64,000 bases of DNA, from the NCBI RefSeq assembly GCF_032393985.1, contig NZ_CP135918.1:4837724-4901723 (forward strand), written 5' to 3'. Shown here piece after piece: positions 56,524 through 64,000 of this stretch. Positions within the stretch are counted from its first letter, which is position 1, and each line of letters opens with the position of its first letter. The notes below the pieces were generated by a model. That model did not search any database and was not told the origin of the DNA. It was given only the letters and a program-made list of their open reading frames with translations. This DNA is from Fischerella sp. JS2 (GTDB taxonomy: Bacteria; Cyanobacteriota; Cyanobacteriia; Cyanobacteriales; Nostocaceae). The position numbers and the translations under genes were made by a program.

Positions 56524-58890
56524 ATGACTCTTACGCCAGAGCGAGAGCAAGAGGCGAGGGTTGTAGTTGATAACGATCCAGTGGCAACTTCTTTTCAGAA
56601 GTGGTCGCAACCAGGACACTTTGACCGCACCCTTGCCAAAGGCCCCAAAACCACAACCTGGATTTGGAACTTACATGCTAACGCCCACGATTTCGACACT
56701 CATACTAGCGATTTAGAAGACATATCGCGCAAGATTTTTGCTGCCCATTTTGGGCATCTAGCGGTGGTGTTTATTTGGTTAAGCGGCATGTATTTTCATG
56801 GTGCTCGCTTTTCCAATTTTGAAGCTTGGATGGCAAATCCAACTGCTATTAAACCGAGCGCCCAAGTTGTTTGGCCGATATTTGGCCAAGAAATTTTGAA
56901 TGGAGACATGGGCGGTGGTTTCCACGGCATTCAAATTACATCTGGGCTTTTCCAAATGTGGCGTGCTGCTGGTTTCACCAATACATCCCAGCTGTATTGC
57001 ACTGCGATCGGCGGTTTGGTAATGGCAGCGCTGATGCTGTTTGCTGGTTGGTTCCACTATCACAAACGCGCTCCCAAACTGGAATGGTTCCAGAATACCC
57101 AGTCAAAGTTAAATCATCACTTGGCTGGTCTTTTGGGTTTGGGTTCGTTGGGTTGGACAGGACACCTAATCCATGTTTCCCTACCTACTAACAAGCTGTT
57201 GAATGCGGGAGTAGCTCTTGAGGATATTCCATTACCGCACGAGTTCATCTTGAATCCCAGTTTGATGAACAAGTTGTATCCCCATGTAGATTGGGGTTTT
57301 GTCAAAGGTGTAATACCTTTCTTCACGTTGCAGTGGGGGCATTTTACTGACTTTCTCACCTTTAAGGGTGGGCTTAACCCTGTTACTGGTGGCTTGTGGT
57401 TGACGGATGTTGCACACCATCATTTGGCGATCGCGGTAATGTTTATCATTGCTGGTCATATGTATCGTACTAATTGGGGTATTGGTCACAGCATCAAAGA
57501 AATGCTAGATGATGCCCGAACTCCCAATATGCTGCCATTTTTAAGCTTTATTGGGCCTGTCGGTCACAAGGGTCTGTTTGAAGTCCTGACAAATTCCTGG
57601 CACGCTCAACTGTCAATTAATTTGGCAATGTTGGGTTCTTTGAGCATTATTATTGCCCATCATATGTATGCGATGCCGCCTTATCCTTATTTGGCAACAG
57701 ACTACGCAACTGTGGTATCTTTGTTCACTCATCATGTCTGGATTGGCGGTTTCCTGATTGTTGGTGCGGCAGCCCATGCAGCGATTTATATGGTGCGGGA
57801 CTACGATCCAGAACAAAATTTCAATAATGTGTTGGATCGGGTACTACGGCATCGAGATGCTATTATTTCTCACCTGGTTTGGGTGTGTCAGTTTCTTGGC
57901 TTCCATAGCTTTGCTATGTATTGTCACAACGACACCATGCGCGCTTTTGGTCGTCCTCAGGATATGTTCTCGGATACGGGAATTCAATTACAGCCGGTGT
58001 TTGCCCAGTGGTTGCAACATATCCATACGATGACTGTAGGTAATCCAGCTCTCCCAGTTGCTGCACCTTTGGGTCATGCTTTTGGCGGCTTGCGAAATCT
58101 AGAACTAACAGGATTGGGAACCGCAGCTCCTAATTTACACGAGCCTGTCAGCTATGCTTTTGGTGGTGGCGTCGTGGCTGTGGCAGGGAAAGTGGCGATG
58201 ATGCCGATTACCTTGGGTACAGCAGATTTCTTAATTCACCATATTCACGCCTTTACGATTCACGTTACTGTTCTGGTGCTGCTGAAAGGGGTTTTATTTG
58301 CTCGTAGTTCCCGTTTAATTCCAGATAAAGCTAATTTAGGCTTCCGCTTCCCCTGCGATGGACCGGGACGGGGTGGTACTTGCCAGGTATCGGCTTGGGA
58401 TCATGTCTTCCTGGGTTTGTTCTGGATGTACAACTCTCTGAGTATGGTGATTTTCCATTTCTTCTGGAAGATGCAGTCAGATGTCTGGGGAACGGTGGGA
58501 GCAGATGGAGTGGTTACTCATATCACTGGTGGAAATTTTGCGACTTCTTCAATAACTAATAATGGTTGGTTGCGTGATTTCCTTTGGGCACAATCATCAC
58601 AAGTGATCACATCTTACAACACATCACTTTCAGCCTACGGTTTAATGTTCCTGGGTGGACACTTCATTTTTGGCTTTAGTTTGATGTTCTTATTCAGTGG
58701 TCGCGGCTACTGGCAAGAACTGATTGAATCGATAGTTTGGGCACACAATAAGTTGAAAGTTGCCCCAGCTATTCAACCTCGTGCTTTGAGCATCATTCAC
58801 GGTCGCGCTGTAGGGGTTGCTCATTACCTTTTAGGAGGAATTGTCACTACTTGGGCTTTCTTCCTGGCACGAATGACGGCATTTGGATAG
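56524..58890 (+). CDS. psaA2: photosystem I core protein A1, far-red paralogue
   Basis: A 788-residue, eleven-helix reaction-centre protein. The FX iron-sulfur loop is [12 protein letters not shown] (Cys 611 and 620). Histidine ligands for the antenna and P700 chlorophylls are in place along [11 protein letters not shown] and later helices. It is about 35 residues longer than ordinary PsaA, mainly in lumenal or stromal loops such as [14 protein letters not shown]. With PsaB it forms the PSI core, in far-red light carrying some chlorophyll f. psaB follows after 66 bases. Confidence 0.96.
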   Translation: MTLTPEREQEARVVVDNDPVATSFQKWSQPGHFDRTLAKGPKTTTWIWNLHANAHDFDTHTSDLEDISRKIFAAHFGHLAVVFIWLSGMYFHGARFSNFEAWMANPTAIKPSAQVVWPIFGQEILNGDMGGGFHGIQITSGLFQMWRAAGFTNTSQLYCTAIGGLVMAALMLFAGWFHYHKRAPKLEWFQNTQSKLNHHLAGLLGLGSLGWTGHLIHVSLPTNKLLNAGVALEDIPLPHEFILNPSLMNKLYPHVDWGFVKGVIPFFTLQWGHFTDFLTFKGGLNPVTGGLWLTDVAHHHLAIAVMFIIAGHMYRTNWGIGHSIKEMLDDARTPNMLPFLSFIGPVGHKGLFEVLTNSWHAQLSINLAMLGSLSIIIAHHMYAMPPYPYLATDYATVVSLFTHHVWIGGFLIVGAAAHAAIYMVRDYDPEQNFNNVLDRVLRHRDAIISHLVWVCQFLGFHSFAMYCHNDTMRAFGRPQDMFSDTGIQLQPVFAQWLQHIHTMTVGNPALPVAAPLGHAFGGLRNLELTGLGTAAPNLHEPVSYAFGGGVVAVAGKVAMMPITLGTADFLIHHIHAFTIHVTVLVLLKGVLFARSSRLIPDKANLGFRFPCDGPGRGGTCQVSAWDHVFLGLFWMYNSLSMVIFHFFWKMQSDVWGTVGADGVVTHITGGNFATSSITNNGWLRDFLWAQSSQVITSYNTSLSAYGLMFLGGHFIFGFSLMFLFSGRGYWQELIESIVWAHNKLKVAPAIQPRALSIIHGRAVGVAHYLLGGIVTTWAFFLARMTAFG

Positions 58891-58956
58891 TGGTGCAATA
58901 ACTTATGACTGATGACAACAAACGATAAGTTGACAAGCAAAACGGCTATCTAAACT

Positions 58957-61182
58957 ATGGCTACTAAATTCCCAAAATTTAGCCAAGACCTTGCAAAGGA
59001 TCCGACAACACGTCGGATCTGGTATGCGATCGCCACTGCCCACGATTTTGAAACTCATGATGCAATGACAGAGGAAAATCTCTATCAAAAGATTTTTGCC
59101 TCTCACTTTGGTCATCTAGCAATTATATTTCTGTGGGCATCGGGGATTTTGTTCCACGTTGCTTGGCAAGGTAATTTTGAGGTATGGATTCAAGACCCTG
59201 TACATGTGCGTCCCATTGCTCATGCGATTTGGGATGCCCAATTTGGGCCAGGAGCAATTGAAGCTTTCACCCAAGCAGGAGCAAGAAATCCTGTAGATAT
59301 TTGCTATTCCGGCGTCTACCACTGGTGGTATACCATTGGCTTACGTACAAATACTGATTTGTATATTGGTGCTTTGTTTTTAATTTTACTTGCTTCTCTT
59401 TTCTTATTTGCAGGCTGGTTACATTTACAACCTAGATTTAGACCGAATTTAGGTTGGTTCAAGAATTCGGAAGCTCGCTTAAATCATCATTTGGCAGGTT
59501 TATTTGGTGTTAGCTCCCTAGCTTGGGCTGGTCATTTAATACACGTTGCCATACCAGAATCTCGCGGTCAACATGTAGGCTGGAATAACTTCTTATCTAC
59601 CCCACCTCATCCCGCTGGTTTGTGGGCGTTTTTCACGGGGAATTGGGGAGCATACGCTCAAAATCCTGATACCGCCCAGCATGTATTTAATACTTCTCAA
59701 GGTGCAGGAACGGCAATTTTGACGTTCATAGGTGGTTTCCATCCCCAGACACAATCATTGTGGCTGACGGATATGGCACACCATCATTTAGCGATCGCAG
59801 TTATCTTGATTATTGCAGGTCATATGTACCGCACTAATTGGGATATCGGTCACAGTCTCAAAGAGATGATGGATTCAAAGACTTTCTTTGGTAGAAAAGT
59901 TGAAGGTCCCTTCAATCTCCCTCACCAAGGACTGTACGAAACAGTAAACAATTCTCTGCATTTCCAACTTTCTTTGGCGTTAGCTTGTCTGGGAGTTGCT
60001 AGCTCTTTGACGGCGCAGCACATGTATTCCATGCCGCCTTACGCTTTTATCGCTAAGGATTTTACCACGATGGCGGCATTATACACACACCATCAGTATA
60101 TTGCTGGCTTTTTAATGATAGGGGCATTTTCCCATGCTGCTATATTCTGGATTAGAGATTACGATCCAGAACAAAATAAGGGTAATGTTCTAGAGCGAGT
60201 CTTGAAGCACAAAGAAGCTATTATTGCTCATCTAAGTTGGGTATCGCTATTCTTAGGCTTTCATACCTTGGGTTTGTATGTCCACAATGATGTAGAAGTA
60301 GCCTTTGGTGCGGCTGATAAGCAAATATTGATTGAGCCAGTGTTTGCTCAGTTTATCCAGTCAGCAAATGGTAAGGTTTTGTATGGATTTCATACACTAC
60401 TATCAAACCCAGATAGTGTTGCTTTCACAGCATGGCCCAACTATGCCAATGTCTGGCTACCGGGATGGTTGGATGCAATTAACAATGGTACTAACTCATT
60501 GTTCTTGACAATTGGGCCGGGTGACTTTTATGTTCATCATGCGATCGCTCTCGGTTTGCACGTCACCACCTTGATATTAGTAAAAGGTGCGTTGGATGCT
60601 CGTGGTTCCAAGCTAATGCCTGATAAAAAAGACTTTGGCTACGCCTTTCCTTGTGATGGACCCGGTCGGGGTGGCACTTGTGATATCTCAGCTTGGGATG
60701 CGTCTTACCTCGCTGTCTTCTGGATGCTTAACACTCTGGGGTGGGTAACATTCTACTGGCATTGGAAGCATCTATCAATCTGGCAAGGGAATGTTGCTCA
60801 ATTTAACGAATCTTCTACCTATCTTATGGGTTGGTTCCGAGATTACCTCTGGGCAAACTCAGCTCAGTTGATTAACGGCTATAACCCTTACGGAACCAGT
60901 AACTTAGCTGTTTGGGCTTGGATGTTCCTGTTTGGACACTTAGCTTGGGCTGTTAGCTTCATGTTCCTAATTACATGGCGGGGTTACTGGCAAGAGTTAA
61001 TCGAAACCCTGGCTTGGGCACACGAACAGACACCCCTGTCCTTTGGCTACTGGAGAGATAAACCCGTTGCTTTGTCAATTGTTCAGGCTCGTTTAGTCGG
61101 CTTAACTCACTTTACTGTTGGTTATATCGCTACCTACGGAGCCTTTTTAATTGCCTCAACGGCAAGTAAATTTGGTCAATGA
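58957..61182 (+). CDS. psaB2: photosystem I core protein A2, far-red paralogue
   Basis: A 741-residue protein starting [20 protein letters not shown], which is the PsaB N-terminus. The FX loop is [12 protein letters not shown] (Cys 566 and 575). It ends FGQ as usual. Partner of psaA2 in the PSI core. A strong hairpin follows the stop codon at once, so psaL2 may have its own promoter or be separated by processing. Confidence 0.97.
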   Translation: MATKFPKFSQDLAKDPTTRRIWYAIATAHDFETHDAMTEENLYQKIFASHFGHLAIIFLWASGILFHVAWQGNFEVWIQDPVHVRPIAHAIWDAQFGPGAIEAFTQAGARNPVDICYSGVYHWWYTIGLRTNTDLYIGALFLILLASLFLFAGWLHLQPRFRPNLGWFKNSEARLNHHLAGLFGVSSLAWAGHLIHVAIPESRGQHVGWNNFLSTPPHPAGLWAFFTGNWGAYAQNPDTAQHVFNTSQGAGTAILTFIGGFHPQTQSLWLTDMAHHHLAIAVILIIAGHMYRTNWDIGHSLKEMMDSKTFFGRKVEGPFNLPHQGLYETVNNSLHFQLSLALACLGVASSLTAQHMYSMPPYAFIAKDFTTMAALYTHHQYIAGFLMIGAFSHAAIFWIRDYDPEQNKGNVLERVLKHKEAIIAHLSWVSLFLGFHTLGLYVHNDVEVAFGAADKQILIEPVFAQFIQSANGKVLYGFHTLLSNPDSVAFTAWPNYANVWLPGWLDAINNGTNSLFLTIGPGDFYVHHAIALGLHVTTLILVKGALDARGSKLMPDKKDFGYAFPCDGPGRGGTCDISAWDASYLAVFWMLNTLGWVTFYWHWKHLSIWQGNVAQFNESSTYLMGWFRDYLWANSAQLINGYNPYGTSNLAVWAWMFLFGHLAWAVSFMFLITWRGYWQELIETLAWAHEQTPLSFGYWRDKPVALSIVQARLVGLTHFTVGYIATYGAFLIASTASKFGQ

Positions 61183-61185
61183 ATC

Positions 61186-61220
61186 AACTGTTGACAGTTA
61201 ATTTTTGACTGTCAACAGTT
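61186..61220 (+). terminator. 13-bp perfect hairpin after psaB2
   Basis: Stem AACTGTTGACAGT / ACTGTCAACAGTT with a 9-base AT-rich loop, starting three bases after the stop. A second hairpin (CTCTTGCT-TGACTG-AGCAAGAG, 61307-61328) lies 87 bases on and is followed by T-rich sequence. Either could end the psaAB transcript or protect its 3' end. Confidence 0.55.
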
Positions 61221-61306
61221 AACAAATAAACTTCAATTATCAAGTTTATATTTTGTTATTTTTACTTCACAAATCAATTATTAAAAATATTAAGTTTCGA
61301 CCTCCT

Positions 61307-61328
61307 CTCTTGCTTGACTGAGCAAGAG
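61307..61328 (+). terminator. second hairpin between psaB2 and psaL2
   Basis: Perfect 8-bp stem CTCTTGCT / AGCAAGAG with loop TGACTG, followed by ACTTTCCTATTTATGTTT. More terminator-like than the hairpin at 61186. Confidence 0.5.
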
Positions 61329-61462
61329 ACTTTCCTATTTATGTTTGCATCATTGTTAATAATATTATTAAAATTATCTAAAAGGATATTTTTATAAATC
61401 GATAATTGATATATTAAAAATTAAGATAACAATCAACCAATTCAATTCAAAGGGTAATAATA

Positions 61463-61987
61463 ATGTCTAACACAGTTGATACAGTAGATAACGATATAAT
61501 TAAACCTTTCAAAGGCGATCCCTGTATTGGTAATCTATCCACTCCTATTAATGATTCTCCTTTAGCTAAAGCTTTCATCAATAATTTACCTGCTTATCGC
61601 AAAGGGTTAACTCCTTTCATGCGGGGACTGGAAATTGGTATGGCTCATGGCTATTTTCTTGTCGGACCAGAGGTTGTAATTGGGCCTTTACGGGAATCAG
61701 CACATGGAGCAAATCTGAGTGGATTAATCACTGCTATATATATAGCTGTATCCGCTTGTTTAGGAATTTCCATTTTTGCGATTACAACATTTCAAGGAAA
61801 TCCGAAAGGTTCTTACAGCTCCTATTCCAAAGATTCCTTAAGACCATTGAGAACTCGTGAAGAATGGAGCCAATTAAATGGGGGAATTTTTCTTGGTGCA
61901 ATGGGTGGTGCTATATTTGCATACTTGCTACTCGAAAACTTTGACTCTTTGGATGCCATTCTTAGAGGAGCCGTTAATGCTAGCTAA
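61463..61987 (+). CDS. psaL2: photosystem I subunit XI, far-red paralogue
   Basis: A 174-residue protein with a soluble N-terminus (IKPFKGDPCIGNLSTPIN) and three membrane helices; family phrases are LPAYRKGLTPFMRGLEIGMAHGYFLVGP and GIFLGAMGGAIFAYLLL. PsaL holds PSI trimers or tetramers together. It is 72 bases from psaI, the usual order. A run AAAGGGTAATAAT precedes the ATG. Confidence 0.95.
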   Translation: MSNTVDTVDNDIIKPFKGDPCIGNLSTPINDSPLAKAFINNLPAYRKGLTPFMRGLEIGMAHGYFLVGPEVVIGPLRESAHGANLSGLITAIYIAVSACLGISIFAITTFQGNPKGSYSSYSKDSLRPLRTREEWSQLNGGIFLGAMGGAIFAYLLLENFDSLDAILRGAVNAS

Positions 61988-62059
61988 ATGTTACTTTCTT
62001 AACACAAATTTTGCATTGGATAAATTTGAGTTTTAAATTTTGAGTTTCAGAGGAATTGT

Positions 62060-62260
62060 ATGATGGTAGATATGACACAACTAACAGGTGACTATGCTGC
62101 TTCATGGCTACCCTGGATCATGATTCCCCTAGTTTTCTATATTTTGCCTTTTCCTGTGTTTGCCATAGTATTTTTATGGATTCAAAAAGAAGTCTCTGAG
62201 GAAATCAAAGAAACAGATAATAATCTTGCAGAAATCGGGGAACTTGAAGTACCTAATTGA
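62060..62260 (+). CDS. psaI2: photosystem I subunit VIII, far-red paralogue
   Basis: A 66-residue protein with one membrane helix. The region LTGDYAASWLPWIMIPLVFYILP matches the start of PsaI, followed by FLWIQKE. It is longer than ordinary PsaI (about 38-40 residues) because of a charged C-terminal tail (VSEEIKETDNNLAEIGELEVPN). AGAGGAA precedes the first of three nearby ATGs. It is the last gene of the plus arm. Confidence 0.9.
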   Translation: MMVDMTQLTGDYAASWLPWIMIPLVFYILPFPVFAIVFLWIQKEVSEEIKETDNNLAEIGELEVPN

Positions 62261-62540
62261 CGGGGCGACAATACGCGATGAAGAGCTTGCTGTATAAAGA
62301 GTGTAGCAATTCGTGGTAAGAAAAGATGAGTCCCAATTATCAATTTGAGTTTGGGACAATGCTTGCATCGAATTTTCAAGTTGTCTTAGTGCTTCATCAT
62401 GACGATCACCTCTAGCAGTTTGGTGTGCTAACAATTGAGCCATTTGAACGCTTAATGAAGCTAGCTGGCTAAGAATTTGTTGTGTGTAGCTAGTGTTGTT
62501 TCTATACGGTCAAATCTAGTAGGGTCTATGCGAATTTATC
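62230..62540 (-). pseudogene. possible remnant of a small helical protein gene
   Basis: On the minus strand two frames together give DPTRFDRIETTLAT, then after a frameshift near 62487, QQILSQLASLSVQMAQLL, HQTARGDRHDEALRQLE and SMQALSQTQIDNWD. This reads like one of the short coiled-coil proteins common in cyanobacteria, broken by a frameshift and a missing start codon, with its end running into psaI2 on the other strand. It could instead be chance; a comparison would decide. Confidence 0.35.
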
Positions 62541-62622
62541 CCACATTCCGCACCAGAACTTCAACCTGCCAATTAATTTTTCCCAATTTTCTCCAACCCA
62601 TTAATTTATCACAAAACTTTTC

Positions 62623-62635
62623 TGCAAGAGGTCTA
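62623..62635. repeat. solo TGCAAGAGGTCTA end
   Basis: Exact copy of the 13-base terminal repeat that bounds the element at 11596-11728, without a partner within about 1 kb. Probably a trace of an excised or decayed element. Confidence 0.5.
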
Positions 62636-62822
62636 ATGAAGACAAAGTCGCTAGAATTCTGATTAATTAATTCTTGAACCTCTACCCCAAAAATTTTTTA
62701 TATTTTCTGAAAAGCTAACTCATGGGTAGTTTTTTGGCATGAGTACAGTTATTAATTAACATCAATCCATGCATTTTTTGTGAATGAGATAATCTAAATA
62801 ATTAATAAATATGTCTAGTAAT

Positions 62823-62871
62823 CCCAAAACTAAAGTTTTGGGCTGAAAGCTTAAACCCGTTAAAACGGGTT
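62823..62871. repeat. two-hairpin repeat module, copy 2
   Basis: Two perfect hairpins in a row: CCCAAAACT-AA-AGTTTTGGG (62823-62842) and AACCCGTT-AA-AACGGGTT (62854-62871), 11 bases apart. Same order and shared AACTAAAGTT and GGCTGA as at 3143-3191, with different stems. Confidence 0.6.
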
Positions 62872-63084
62872 ATAAACTGTACGAAAATATTTTGTTTTGA
62901 ATTCAAGATACCCATACAAATTCTATCTCCCTGAAGGGAGACGCTACGCGTAGACGCGCTCATAGGCTTAAGGTAAGGGAAGGGTATGCGAACCCCCGTA
63001 GACGGGCGAAGCCTGGCTTCTCGTACGCCGTAAGGCGTTCCCGTAGGGTAGAGTACCCGTAGACACAAAGCGGCTTCAAGGTAG

Positions 63085-64000
<916 letters not shown>

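Overview
The window is cyanobacterial chromosome. It carries two photosystems, a phycobilisome core set, SbtA/SbtB, NDH-1 CO2-uptake type NdhF, myxoxanthophyll-type CrtD, sucrose-phosphate phosphatase and very many GCGATCGC (HIP1) octamers. The short tandem repeats between genes (TTAGTAG-like and GGGGAGT-like), the GAF-GAF-PAS adenylate cyclase and the general gene content suggest a filamentous, probably heterocyst-forming (Nostocales-type) strain. The exact genus cannot be fixed from the sequence alone.

Left part (1-37300): mixed housekeeping and accessory genes. Carbon-concentrating functions occur twice: ndhF plus a truncated beta-carbonic anhydrase at the left edge, and sbtA-sbtB-beta-carbonic anhydrase at 18606-20786. 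Between and after them lie spp-ruvA, bioF, an adenylate cyclase, a PAS-GGDEF protein, a CNNM/CorC-type protein, mfd, a PAP2-family membrane phosphatase, a GHL10-type glycosidase-like protein, an aldo/keto reductase, a LabA-like NYN protein, hslO, an HtrA-type protease, a CsoR/InrS-like metal sensor, crtD and an M16 peptidase. A fructosamine-kinase gene is split by a 756-bp IS1-family element with an 8-bp target duplication.

Right part (37349-62260): a complete far-red light photoacclimation (FaRLiP) cluster. The minus-strand arm reads, from the centre leftwards, chlF, psbA, apcD, apcB, apcD, apcE2, apcD, psbD, psbC, psbB, psbH, an unrecognised 47-residue single-helix protein, psaF, psaJ. The plus-strand arm reads rfpB, rfpA, rfpC, an extra degenerate receiver, psaA, psaB, psaL, psaI. 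The arms diverge from a 0.9-kb control region. The expected logic, from the FaRLiP literature, is that the phytochrome RfpA senses far-red light, signals through RfpC/RfpB, and switches on replacement PSI, PSII and allophycocyanin subunits while ChlF makes chlorophyll f.

The most unusual points are: a 44-bp copy of the psbD 3' end kept in front of psbC, a fossil of the normal psbD/psbC overlap; the small membrane protein between psbH and psaF; an RfpB-like regulator ending in an HPt domain plus a fourth regulator with a damaged acidic pocket; low-complexity repeat DNA inserted in frame in both rfpA and mfd; and several families of hairpins, palindromes, MITE-like elements and a long inverted repeat. 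The right edge enters nifJ.
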